This document shows, one piece after another, positions 45,248 to 57,992 of a stretch of DNA of 64,000 bases. Origin of the DNA: VXYL01 sp963422285 (lineage in GTDB: Bacteria > Pseudomonadota > Gammaproteobacteria > Pseudomonadales > Azotimanducaceae). Both the position numbers and the translations under genes were made by a program. The stretch covers positions 992,001 to 1,056,000 of the forward strand of contig CAXXJO010000002.1 of the NCBI GenBank assembly GCA_963422285.2. Reading direction: 5' to 3'. A model generated the notes under the pieces. It searched no databases. It was not told where the DNA came from and was given only the letters and a program-made list of their open reading frames with translations. The number at the start of each line of letters is the position of its first letter. Position 1 is the stretch's first letter.

Positions 45248-45646
45248 ATTGGTAGACTTGGAAACGGAGAACTTGGCGACAAACGCAACGACGAGGGCTG
45301 GACGATCATCAACGGGCTGAAATGGTTGGTCGTGCTGGCACTGGTGGCGGCGGGCGTGTTCGGCAACTGGTACTTCCAGGACAACTGGTCGCTGCTGGTC
45401 CGCGCCTTGGCGCTGGTGGCCATTGGATTGGCGGCCGGGTTCCTGGCCTTGCAGACCGAGCGTGGTCGACAGGTGTGGGCCTTGGCCCGGGAAGCTCGGG
45501 CGGAGTTGCGCCGGGTGGTCCGGCCCACCCGCCAGGAAGCGACGCAGACCACGGCCATCGTGCTGATCCTGGTGCTGTTGTTTTCGCTGATCCTATGGGG
45601 CTTGGATTCGTTGTTGAGCTGGATCGTGCAGGGAGTGATCGGATAG
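45248..45646 (+). CDS. secE: Preprotein translocase subunit SecE (start uncertain)
   Basis: Essential membrane partner of SecY. Three membrane helices as in gammaproteobacteria: LKWLVVLALVAAGVFGNWYF, LALVAIGLAAGFLAL and the conserved IVLILVLLFSLILWGLDSLL, with REARAELRRVVRPTRQEATQ (cytoplasmic amphipathic helix) before the last. Between the tRNA and the first helix this frame has no ATG, GTG or TTG. Possible starts are ATT at 45248 or ATC at 45305; the coordinates use the ATT. A different frame opens at TTG 45258 (LETENLATNATTRAG), which could be the real N-terminus if one base is wrong or slips. nusG follows two bases after the stop. Confidence 0.85.
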   Translation: MGRLGNGELGDKRNDEGWTIINGLKWLVVLALVAAGVFGNWYFQDNWSLLVRALALVAIGLAAGFLALQTERGRQVWALAREARAELRRVVRPTRQEATQTTAIVLILVLLFSLILWGLDSLLSWIVQGVIG

Positions 45647-45648
45647 CT

Positions 45649-46176
45649 ATGCGCTGGTACGTGGTACATGCCTATTCCGGCTACGAGAAGGCCGTGATGC
45701 GCTCGCTCAAGGAGCGCATCGAGATGTCCAAGGCGAAGGACTACTTCGGCGAGGTGCTAGTGCCTACCGAAGAAGTGGTGGAGATGCGCGCCGGCAAGAA
45801 GCGGCGCAGCGAACGCAAGTTCTTCCCCGGCTATGTGCTGGTGCATATGGACTTGAACGACGACACATGGCATCTGGTCAAAGAGACGCCGCGAGTGATG
45901 GGTTTCATCGGCGGCAAGGCGGACGCTCCGGCACCGCTGTCGGAAGCGGAAGCGGACGCGATCCTGGCGCGGGTGCAAGCCGGCAGCGAGAAGGCGAGGC
46001 CGAAGACGGTGTTCGAGCCTGGCGAACTGGTGCGTGTCATCAACGGGCCGTTCAACGATTTCAGCGGCGAAGTGACGGAAGTGAACTACGAGAAGAACCG
46101 GATGGTGGTCGCAGTGACGATCTTCGGTCGCTCGACGCCGGTGGAGCTGGATTTCTCGCAGGTGGAGAAGGGATAG
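45649..46176 (+). CDS. nusG: Transcription termination/antitermination factor NusG
   Basis: 175 residues from ATG 45649 (MRWYVVHAYSGYEKAVMRSL). The NGN domain includes KKRRSERKFFPGYVLVHM, and the KOW domain has FEPGELVRVINGPFNDFSG and TIFGRSTPVELDFSQVEKG. It binds RNA polymerase and links it to Rho or ribosomal protein S10. Same operon as secE and the ribosomal genes. Confidence 0.97.
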   Translation: MRWYVVHAYSGYEKAVMRSLKERIEMSKAKDYFGEVLVPTEEVVEMRAGKKRRSERKFFPGYVLVHMDLNDDTWHLVKETPRVMGFIGGKADAPAPLSEAEADAILARVQAGSEKARPKTVFEPGELVRVINGPFNDFSGEVTEVNYEKNRMVVAVTIFGRSTPVELDFSQVEKG

Positions 46177-46182
46177 CGGATC

Positions 46183-46674
46183 ATGGCCAAGAAGGTAGCC
46201 GCCTACATCAAGCTGCAAGTACCGGCCGGGCAGGCCAACCCCAGTCCGCCGGTGGGGCCGGCGCTAGGGCAGCACGGCGTCAACATCATGGAGTTCTGCA
46301 AGGCGTTCAACGCCGCCACCCAGGGCCAGGAGGCCGGCCTGCCGGTACCCGTGGTCATCACCGTCTACAGCGATCGATCGTTCACCTTCATCACCAAGAC
46401 GCCACCAGCGGCGGTGCTGCTGCGCAAGGCGGCGAACATCGACAAGGGCTCCGGCACACCCAACACGGACAAGAAAGGCAAGGTGAATCGGACACAGCTC
46501 GAAGAGATCGCCAAGCTGAAGATGCCGGACCTCACCGCCGCGGATATGGACGCCGCGGTTCGCACCATCGCCGGCAGCGCTCGCAGCGCCGGCATCGAAG
46601 TGGAGGACGCGACTGCTCCGCAGCCGCTCCGCGATCACGCTATGCACGATCGCCGAAACGGGGAGACCGTCTAA
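46183..46674 (+). CDS. rplK: 50S ribosomal protein L11, with C-terminal extension
   Basis: 163 residues. The core (KKVAAYIKLQVPAGQANPSP, GPALGQHGVNIMEFCKAFNA, YSDRSFTFITKTPPAAVLL, and ending GIEVED) is standard. After VED, where E. coli L11 stops, about 21 extra residues follow (ATAPQPLRDHAMHDRRNGET). Its TAA overlaps the rplA ATG by one base. The extension may be a read-through of a lost stop. Confidence 0.96.
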   Translation: MAKKVAAYIKLQVPAGQANPSPPVGPALGQHGVNIMEFCKAFNAATQGQEAGLPVPVVITVYSDRSFTFITKTPPAAVLLRKAANIDKGSGTPNTDKKGKVNRTQLEEIAKLKMPDLTAADMDAAVRTIAGSARSAGIEVEDATAPQPLRDHAMHDRRNGETV

Positions 46675-47369
46675 TGGCCACAGCGAGCAAGCGCATGCGC
46701 GCGCTGCGCGAAAAAGTCGATCGGGCCAAGATCTATCCGGTGGAGGAAGCCGCGTCGCTCCTCAAGGAACTGTCGAGCACCGGGTTTGCCGAATCCGTGG
46801 ACGTGGCCGTCAATCTCGGCATCGATCCCCGCAAGTCCGACCAGAACGTGCGCGGCGCCACGACGCTGCCCCACGGCTCCGGCAAGAAGGTGCGGGTGGC
46901 CGTATTTGCCCGGGACGAGAGCGCCGAGGCGGCCGTCGCCGCCGGTGCCGACGCCGTGGGCCTGGAGGACCTAGCGGAACGCATCCAGGGTGGCGAGCTG
47001 GACTTCGACGTGGTGATCGCCAGCCCGGACGCCATGCGCGTGGTGGGCCGACTCGGCCGCCTGCTCGGCCCGCGCGGGCTGATGCCGAACCCGAAGACCG
47101 GCACCGTCGCCACGGACGTGGAGACCGCGGTTAAGAACGCCAAGGCCGGCCAAGTGCAGTTCCGGGCCGACCGCGGCGGTGTCGTCCACGGCAGCGTCGG
47201 CACCGTTGGCTTCGAGCCGCAGCATATCCGCGAGAACCTCGAAGCCCTGATCGGAGACCTCAAGAAGGCCAAGCCGGCATCCGCCAAGGGCCAATATCTG
47301 AAAAAGATCACCCTGTCCACAACCATGGGACCGGGCCTCCCCATCGACGAATCCTCATTGGCGGTATAG
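46674..47369 (+). CDS. rplA: 50S ribosomal protein L1
   Basis: 231 residues, starting in the TAATG overlap with rplK. Core motifs: VDVAVNLGIDPRKSDQNVRG, TLPHGSGKKVRVAVFARD, LGRLLGPRGLMPNPKTGTV. Builds the L1 stalk and is the translational autoregulator of this operon in E. coli. Confidence 0.97.
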   Translation: MATASKRMRALREKVDRAKIYPVEEAASLLKELSSTGFAESVDVAVNLGIDPRKSDQNVRGATTLPHGSGKKVRVAVFARDESAEAAVAAGADAVGLEDLAERIQGGELDFDVVIASPDAMRVVGRLGRLLGPRGLMPNPKTGTVATDVETAVKNAKAGQVQFRADRGGVVHGSVGTVGFEPQHIRENLEALIGDLKKAKPASAKGQYLKKITLSTTMGPGLPIDESSLAV

Positions 47370-47373
47370 ACGG

Positions 47374-47910
47374 ATGGCACTGCGATTCGGACAGAAACAG
47401 GAGATCGTCGCGGATCTGCGCGAGGCCACGGACGCGGCCCTGTCGGCGGTGCTGGCGGACTACCGGGGTCTATCCGTGGATGAGCTTACGGCACTGCGTC
47501 GAGAGGCGCGGGAGTCCGGCGTCTACCTTCGGGTAGTGCGCAACACATTGTTCAAACGCGCCGTCGCAGGCACCGAGTACGAATGCCTGGGCGAGGCCGC
47601 TACCGGCCCCACCATGCTGGCGTTCTCCAACGAGGACCCGGGTTCGGCGGCGCGGCTGTTGAAGGCCGCCGCGCTACGGCTGGACCATCTCGATGTCAAG
47701 GCGGTGTCCATCGGCGGACACATCTATCCCCCCGAGGACATCGACCGGGTGGCGGCGCTGCCAACCCGGGACGAAGCCATCGCCCAGCTCATGGCCGTGA
47801 TGCTGGCCCCCGTCGCCAAGCTGGCTCGCACCATCCAGGAAGTGCCGACCACCCTGGTACGCACCCTGGCGGCGATTCGAGACCAGCGAGACCAGAAGGA
47901 ACAGGCTTGA
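47374..47910 (+). CDS. rplJ: 50S ribosomal protein L10
   Basis: 178 residues, 4 bp after rplA, so there is no room for the long L10-binding leader known in E. coli. Motifs ADYRGLSVDELTALRREARE, LRVVRNTLFKRAV, MLAPVAKLARTIQEVPTTLV. Anchors the L7/L12 stalk. Confidence 0.96.
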   Translation: MALRFGQKQEIVADLREATDAALSAVLADYRGLSVDELTALRREARESGVYLRVVRNTLFKRAVAGTEYECLGEAATGPTMLAFSNEDPGSAARLLKAAALRLDHLDVKAVSIGGHIYPPEDIDRVAALPTRDEAIAQLMAVMLAPVAKLARTIQEVPTTLVRTLAAIRDQRDQKEQA

Positions 47911-47989
47911 AACGCGGCCCGAGGGCAGGCGCGCCAACGCAACCGAACTCAACAACCGCAGCAACGCAGAAGGCAAGGAGACAACCCGC

Positions 47990-48376
47990 ATGGCTTTGTC
48001 CAAAGACGACATTTTGAACGCAATCGCCGACATGAGCGTGATGGAAGTGGTCGAACTCGTGCGCTCGATGGAGGAGAAGTTCGGCGTCACCGCAGCCGCC
48101 CAAGTGGCCGTGGCGCCTGCCGGCGCATCGGACGCCGGCGATCAGAACGGCGCCGCCGAAGAGCAGACCGAGTTTACGGTGGTGCTCGCCAGCACCGGCG
48201 AAAAGAAGGTCAATGTCATCAAGGCGGTGCGCACCATCACCGGGCTGGGGTTGAAGGAAGCCAAGTCCCTGGTGGACGATGCCCCTTCGCCGATCAAGGA
48301 AGGCATCGGCAAGGACGAATCGGAGGAGATCAGAAAGCAGTTGGAAGAAGCAGGCGCGACAGTCGAGGTCAAGTAG
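47990..48376 (+). CDS. rplL: 50S ribosomal protein L7/L12
   Basis: 128 residues. N-terminal dimerisation helix pair (DILNAIADMSVMEVVELVRS), Ala/Gly hinge, and C-terminal domain FTVVLASTGEKKVNVIKAVR, GLGLKEAKSLVDDAPSPIKE. Recruits translation factors. About 80 bp after rplJ. Confidence 0.97.
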   Translation: MALSKDDILNAIADMSVMEVVELVRSMEEKFGVTAAAQVAVAPAGASDAGDQNGAAEEQTEFTVVLASTGEKKVNVIKAVRTITGLGLKEAKSLVDDAPSPIKEGIGKDESEEIRKQLEEAGATVEVK

Positions 48377-48641
48377 ACCTGGCCGCGCGGATTGAAACTT
48401 CTGTATCGACCCTGCTCGAGCCGTCCGCCCGGTCTCCCGGCGGGCCGCTTCTCGGCGGGGCGGGCCTCGCAGGACCGTTCGGTGCCAGCGAGCCGAACAG
48501 AAACGGTTGGGCTGGTTCCACGCATGCCTTCGGGTAGGCGTTGAGGCGGCCTGTTGTTGCTGCCTGCACAGCGGCCCGCAGCGACGCAGATCCTATGGCG
48601 ACGTAAGCCTGACGCAAGCGCAGGCAAGCACTGGAGCGCAA
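48377..48641. other. rplL-rpoB intergenic region with GC-rich hairpin
   Basis: 265 bp without a gene. A GC-rich imperfect palindrome at about 48427-48465 (GCCCGG...CCGGCGGGCC...GGGCGGGC) could fold; in E. coli this interval holds an attenuator and an RNase III site. Whether this hairpin does the same is not shown. Confidence 0.35.
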
Positions 48642-51600
48642 ATGGCATACAGCTTCACTGAGAAGAAACGCATCCGCAAGGACTTCGGCACTCTGCCGGA
48701 AGCCATCGAGATCCCCCACCTGCTCTCCATCCAGGTGGAATCCTACGCCAAGTTCCTGCAACTCGGCGTCCGCCCGAGCCGGCTCAAGGACCAGGGGCTC
48801 CATGCCGCCTTCCGGTCGGTATTTCCCATCACAAGCTACTCCGGCAATGCCGCCTTGGAGTACGTCGACTACAAGCTCGGCGAGCCGTCTTTCGACGTGC
48901 GCGAGTGCGTACTGCGCGGGTTCACCTATGCGGCGCCGCTGCGGGTTCGCATCCGGCTGATCCTCTACGATCGCGAATCGCCCAGCCGGACAGTCAAGGA
49001 CGTCAAGGAGCAGGAAGTGTACATGGGCGAGATCCCGCTCATGACCGTCAACGGCACCTTCATCGTCAACGGCACCGAACGGGTGGTGGTCTCTCAGCTG
49101 CACCGCTCGCCGGGGGTGTTCTTCGACCACGACAAGGGCAAGACCCATTCCTCCGGCAAACTGCTCTACAACGCCCGGGTCATTCCCTACCGGGGTTCTT
49201 GGCTGGACTTCGAATTCGATGCCAAGGACATCGTCTACGTGCGCATCGACCGCAAACGCAAGCTGCCGGCGACGGTGGTGCTGCGCGCCATCAGCTACAG
49301 CTCCGAGGATATCCTCGACAAGTTCTTCGAGAAGAACGTCTTCCACGTCAAGAAGGACGGCTTCTCAATGGATCTGGTCCCGGAGCGGCTGCGCGGCGAG
49401 GTAGCCGCCTTCGACATCGCCAACGCCAACGGCGACGTGGTGGTCGAGACCGGGCACCGGATTACCGCTCGCCATGTGCGACGGCTGGAGCGGTCGGGTC
49501 GCAACCGCTTGAACGTGCCCCGGGAATACCTCCTGGAACGGGTCACCGCGGTGGCCATCGTGAACAAGGAAACCGGCGAGATCCTCGCCCCTTGCAACAC
49601 CACCATCAGCGACGAACTCCTCGACCAGCTCATCGAGGCGAATGTGAAGAGGATCGAGACCATCTACACCAACGATCTCGACTGCGGCTCCTTCATCTCC
49701 GACACTCTCGCCGCTGACGCGACCAGCAACCGCCTCGAAGCCTTGGTGGACATCTACCGCATGATGCGCCCCGGCGAGCCGCCGACCCGGGAAGCGGCGG
49801 AAAATCTGTTCAGCAACCTGTTCTTCACGCCGGAACGCTACGATCTGTCCGCTGTCGGCCGCATGAAGTTCAACCGTCGCTTGGGGCGGGACCGAATCAC
49901 GGGACCTAGCACCTTGAGCAACGACGACATCGTCGACGTGCTGAAGACGCTGATCGACATACGCAACGGCAAGGGATCGGTGGACGACATCGACCACTTG
50001 GGCAACCGGCGCGTCAAGTCGGTGGGCGAGATGGCCGAGAACCAGTTCCGCGTCGGTCTGATCCGCGTCGAACGGGCGGTCAAGGAACGCCTGTCCATGG
50101 CCGAAACCGAAGGCCTGATGCCCCAGGACATGATCAACGCCAAACCGGTGGCCGCAGCGGTCAAGGAGTTCTTCGGCTCCAGCCAGCTGTCGCAGTTCAT
50201 GGACCAGACCAATCCGCTCTCCGAGGTCACCAACAAGCGTCGGGTGTCCGCCTTGGGTCCCGGCGGTCTGACTCGCGAGCGGGCCGGCTTCGAGGTGCGC
50301 GACGTACACCCGACCCACTACGGGCGCATCTGCCCCATCGAGACCCCGGAAGGCCCGAACATCGGCCTCATCAACTCGCTGGCGGTGTATGCGCGCACCA
50401 ACCAATACGGCTTTCTGGAGACGCCGTACCGCAAGGTGACGAACGGCCAAGCAGGGGACAAGATCGAATACCTGTCCGCCATCGACGAAGGCGAGTACGT
50501 CATCGCCCAGGCCAACTCCGAGCTCGATGAAGCCGGGCGCTTCGTGGCGGACGTGGTGAATGTGCGCCACCAGAACGAGTTCACCAAGGCGATGCCCGAG
50601 AACGTGGACTACATGGACGTCTCGCCCAAGCAGCTGGTCTCCGTGGCCGCGGCGCTGATCCCGTTCCTAGAGCACGACGACGCCAACCGGGCCCTGATGG
50701 GATCGAACATGCAGCGCCAGGCGGTACCTACCATCCGCACCGAGACGCCCCTGGTGGGCACCGGCATCGAGCGCCATGTGGCCAGGGATTCCGGCGTCTG
50801 CGTCATCGCCACCAGAGGCGGCGTGGTGGATTCCGTGGACGCGGCGCGCATCGTGGTGCGCGTGGACGAAGAGGAGGCGAAGGACGACGTCGCCGGCGTG
50901 GACATCTACAACCTCGTCAAGTTCACCCGCTCCAACCAGAACACCTGCATCAACCAGCGTCCGCTGGTGAAGGAAGGAGATCGGATCGCCGCCGGCGACA
51001 TCCTGGCCGACGGCCCCTCCGTGGACACCGGCGAGCTGGCCTTGGGCCAGAACATGCGCATCGCCTTCATGCCGTGGAACGGCTACAACTTCGAAGATTC
51101 GATCCTCATTTCCGAACGCGTGGTGCAGGAGGATCGCTTCACCAGCGTCCACATCCAGGAGCTGACGTGCAGCGCTCGGGACACTAGGCTTGGCCCCGAG
51201 GAGATCACCAGCGACATCCCCAATGTCGGCGAATCGGCGCTGGCCAAGCTCGACGCCTCGGGAATCGTCTACATCGGCGCCGAAGTGGCCGCTGGCGATA
51301 TTCTCGTCGGCAAGGTGACGCCCAAGGGCGAAACCCAACTGACGCCAGAAGAGAAGCTGCTGCGGGCGATCTTCGGCGAGAAGGCGTCGGACGTGAAGGA
51401 TACCTCGCTGCGGGTGCCCACCGGCGTACGCGGCACGGTAATCGACGTGCGCATCTTCACCCGCGACGGCCTGGAGAAGAATCAGCGCGCCCTGGACATC
51501 GAGCGCATGGAGCTCGCGCAGGTCAAGAAGGACCTCGACGACGAGTACCGCATCGTAGAAGGCGCCACCTTCGAGCGGCTGCGCCAAGCGCTGGTCGGCA

Positions 51601-53153
51601 AGGGATTCGTCAGTGCCCCCGGTTTGTACAGTCGTGCCCCGGAGAAGCTCTGCAGCGGGGCTGGCGAACGCCTGCGCCAAGCGCTGGTCGGCAAGGAGGC
51701 CGCCACCGATTTGGTCCGTCGCGACCCGGAGAAGCTCTGCAGCGGGGCTGGCGAACGCCTGCGCCAAGCGCTGGTCGGCAAGGAGGCCGCCACCGCCCCC
51801 GGTCTGAAGGAGGGCCAGCAGGTGACTGACGAGTATCTCCGCGGCCTTGGCGACGACTATTCCAAATGGGCCGAGATGCGCATGGCGGACGATGCCCTGA
51901 ACGACCTGATCGACAAAGCGCTCGCCGAGGCTAGGAAGCAGACGAATGCTTTGACCGACGAGTATCTCCGCGGCCTTGGCGACGACTATTCCGAATGGTC
52001 CAAGATGCGCATGGCAGACGAGGAGATGAACGGCCTGATCGACAAAGCGCGCGACCAGGCTTGGGACCAGACCAATCCTTTGACCGACGAATACCTCGAC
52101 GGCCTCTCCAAGGACGACTGGTTCCGACTGCGCATGGTGAACGAAGAGCTGAACGGCCAGCTCGATCTCGCCGACCGGCAGCTCAAGCGGCGCCGGCGCG
52201 ATCTGGATCGGACCTTCGCCGACAAGAAGAAGAAGCTGGAAGGCGGCGACGATCTGCGACCAGGCGAGCGCGAGTACGTCAAGGTCTACCTAGCCATCAA
52301 ACGACACGTCCAGCCCGGCGACAAGATGGCCGGCCGACACGGCAACAAAGGCGTGATCTCGGTCATCATGCCGGTGGAAGACATGCCCTTCGACGCCGAC
52401 GGCCAACCGGTAGACGTCGTCCTCAATCCGCTCGGCGTACCGTCGCGCATGAATGTCGGCCAAGTGCTGGAAACCCACCTCGGCTGGGCGGCGAAAGGCA
52501 TTGGCGAGCGCATCGGCGCCTTGCTCGATGCCGGCACGCAGGCTCGGCAGGTGCGCAAGCTGCTACAGGATATCTACAACGACGGCCGCGGCCGCAGCGC
52601 GGATCTGGCCTCGCTGACCGACGCCGAGGTGTTGGAGCTGGCGCACAACCTCAGGGACGGCGTACCCGTCGCCACGCCGGTGTTCGATGGCACCAGCGAA
52701 GACGACATCAAGGGTCTGCTGCAGCTGGCGAGCCTGCCGGACAGCGGCCAGACCGTGCTCTACGACGGTCGTACCGGCGAGCCGTTCGACCGGCCGGTGA
52801 CCGTGGGCTACATGTACATGCTGAAGCTCAACCACTTGGTGGACGACAAGATGCACTGCCGCTCCACCGGTTCGTACAGCTTGGTCACCCAGCAGCCCTT
52901 GGGCGGCAAAGCCCAGTTCGGCGGCCAGCGCTTTGGCGAGATGGAGGTGTGGGCGCTGGAAGCCTACGGTGCCGCCTACACGCTGCAAGAGATGCTGACG
53001 GTCAAGTCCGACGACGTCGCTGGACGCACCAAGATGTACAAGAACATCGTCGACAACGACATGCAAATGGAACCCGGCATGCCGGAATCCTTCAACGTCC
53101 TGGTCAAGGAGATCCGCTCCTTGGGCATCAACATCGAACTCGAAACGGACTAG
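48642..53153 (+). CDS. rpoB: RNA polymerase beta subunit with expanded repeat insertion
   Basis: 1503 residues, against 1342 in E. coli. The ATG at 48642 gives MAYSFTEKKRIRKDFGTLPE, matching the family; the frame is open further upstream. Conserved regions are intact, including the rifampicin pocket (SSQLSQFMDQTNPLSEVT, NKRRVSALGPGGLTRERAG), NGYNFEDSILISERVV, KMAGRHGNKGVIS and the C-terminal SLGINIELETD. The extra ~160 residues lie between DIERMELAQVKKDL and GGDDLRPGEREYVKVYLA, the site of the small lineage insertion (beta dispensable region II) in E. coli. They consist of two tandem repeat families at residues 978-1060 and 1061-1189. The active-site half is unaffected. Confidence 0.97.
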   Translation: MAYSFTEKKRIRKDFGTLPEAIEIPHLLSIQVESYAKFLQLGVRPSRLKDQGLHAAFRSVFPITSYSGNAALEYVDYKLGEPSFDVRECVLRGFTYAAPLRVRIRLILYDRESPSRTVKDVKEQEVYMGEIPLMTVNGTFIVNGTERVVVSQLHRSPGVFFDHDKGKTHSSGKLLYNARVIPYRGSWLDFEFDAKDIVYVRIDRKRKLPATVVLRAISYSSEDILDKFFEKNVFHVKKDGFSMDLVPERLRGEVAAFDIANANGDVVVETGHRITARHVRRLERSGRNRLNVPREYLLERVTAVAIVNKETGEILAPCNTTISDELLDQLIEANVKRIETIYTNDLDCGSFISDTLAADATSNRLEALVDIYRMMRPGEPPTREAAENLFSNLFFTPERYDLSAVGRMKFNRRLGRDRITGPSTLSNDDIVDVLKTLIDIRNGKGSVDDIDHLGNRRVKSVGEMAENQFRVGLIRVERAVKERLSMAETEGLMPQDMINAKPVAAAVKEFFGSSQLSQFMDQTNPLSEVTNKRRVSALGPGGLTRERAGFEVRDVHPTHYGRICPIETPEGPNIGLINSLAVYARTNQYGFLETPYRKVTNGQAGDKIEYLSAIDEGEYVIAQANSELDEAGRFVADVVNVRHQNEFTKAMPENVDYMDVSPKQLVSVAAALIPFLEHDDANRALMGSNMQRQAVPTIRTETPLVGTGIERHVARDSGVCVIATRGGVVDSVDAARIVVRVDEEEAKDDVAGVDIYNLVKFTRSNQNTCINQRPLVKEGDRIAAGDILADGPSVDTGELALGQNMRIAFMPWNGYNFEDSILISERVVQEDRFTSVHIQELTCSARDTRLGPEEITSDIPNVGESALAKLDASGIVYIGAEVAAGDILVGKVTPKGETQLTPEEKLLRAIFGEKASDVKDTSLRVPTGVRGTVIDVRIFTRDGLEKNQRALDIERMELAQVKKDLDDEYRIVEGATFERLRQALVGKGFVSAPGLYSRAPEKLCSGAGERLRQALVGKEAATDLVRRDPEKLCSGAGERLRQALVGKEAATAPGLKEGQQVTDEYLRGLGDDYSKWAEMRMADDALNDLIDKALAEARKQTNALTDEYLRGLGDDYSEWSKMRMADEEMNGLIDKARDQAWDQTNPLTDEYLDGLSKDDWFRLRMVNEELNGQLDLADRQLKRRRRDLDRTFADKKKKLEGGDDLRPGEREYVKVYLAIKRHVQPGDKMAGRHGNKGVISVIMPVEDMPFDADGQPVDVVLNPLGVPSRMNVGQVLETHLGWAAKGIGERIGALLDAGTQARQVRKLLQDIYNDGRGRSADLASLTDAEVLELAHNLRDGVPVATPVFDGTSEDDIKGLLQLASLPDSGQTVLYDGRTGEPFDRPVTVGYMYMLKLNHLVDDKMHCRSTGSYSLVTQQPLGGKAQFGGQRFGEMEVWALEAYGAAYTLQEMLTVKSDDVAGRTKMYKNIVDNDMQMEPGMPESFNVLVKEIRSLGINIELETD
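51573..51821 (+). repeat. rpoB repeat family 1 (about 87-93 bp units)
   Basis: Three head-to-tail units begin with ERLRQALVGK at 51573, 51666 and 51753. Units 1 and 2 end with PEKLCSGAG. A stretch of 71 bp is identical between 51638-51708 and 51725-51795, offset by 87 bp. The length keeps the reading frame. The ancestral unit corresponds to the E. coli segment around SRIRAVLVAGG. Confidence 0.92.
51822..52208 (+). repeat. rpoB repeat family 2 (129 bp units, three copies)
   Basis: Three 129 bp (43-residue) units start at 51822, 51951 and 52080 with (V/L)TDEYL(R/D)GL. Units 1 and 2 are very similar (GLGDDYS(K/E)W, MRMAD, NxLIDKA); unit 3 is diverged and merges into the ancestral sequence (DDWFRLRMVNEELNGQLDLA). 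The predicted structure is helical and highly charged. Confidence 0.92.
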
Positions 53154-53196
53154 GCGCGGCCCCAAGCAGCGGCCCCAAGCAAGAGAGGAATACGAC

Positions 53197-57495
<4,299 letters not shown>

Positions 57496-57604
57496 ACACG
57501 GTGGCGTCTGGCTTAGCTATGCAGGATAGCTGCATGCTTACGCTGCTTTCGTCCAAGCGGACCGATTGACAGGGATGCCGATGGGAAAAGCATGTCGGGA
57601 AGTG
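57496..57604. other. Short interval after rpoC
   Basis: About 110 bp between the rpoC stop and the inverted partial IS copy. No clear terminator hairpin with a T run was found. Confidence 0.4.
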
Positions 57605-57608
57605 CTAA

Positions 57609-57936
57609 GGCAGCTCTGAGAAACGCGTGATATTGAGCGACTTTTCCATTCTTCACTCATTCCAGTCGCTCTATGGCCCATAGCCTCTCATATCATTCGT
57701 TTTCTTCGTCTGATTTCTGCTCTTTTGCAGAATTCAGACAGACTCATCCCACTAAGCGCTCATAGAAGGCTCAGCCCCAAGCAAATTTGTAAAACCGGCC
57801 AGTAGGTATAGTCGATTACTGTTTTTCGCTAACCCGCGATAGCGGACTTTGTCATAGCCGAATCGACACTTGATGCGATGAAAGCAATGCTCTACTTTTG
57901 CCCGTACACTCGCCTTCGACTTCTCTGCGTCGGATA
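57609..57936 (-). mobile_element. Inverted partial copy of the IS5-family element
   Basis: This is the reverse complement of the right end of the downstream IS (terminal GGCAGCTCTGAGAAACGC at 57609, preceded by CTAA). It covers the last part of the transposase gene plus the 3' non-coding end, about 330 bp, and breaks off near 57936. Only a few base differences separate it from the full copy, so both are recent. Confidence 0.85.
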
Positions 57937-57992
57937 CTTGTATGCCGTATCTGGCATCAGTAAAATTCAGCTTCAGCTAAGGGATACTCTAG

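Noticed and set aside
48507..48641. Longer RpoB start upstream of the called ATG
   Set aside because: The upstream 45 codons have no similarity to RpoB, while MAYSFTEKKRIRKDFG matches the family N-terminus.
57510..57560. Possible rpoC terminator (agctatgcaggatagctgcatgc region)
   Set aside because: The arms do not form a stable GC-rich stem and no T run follows.
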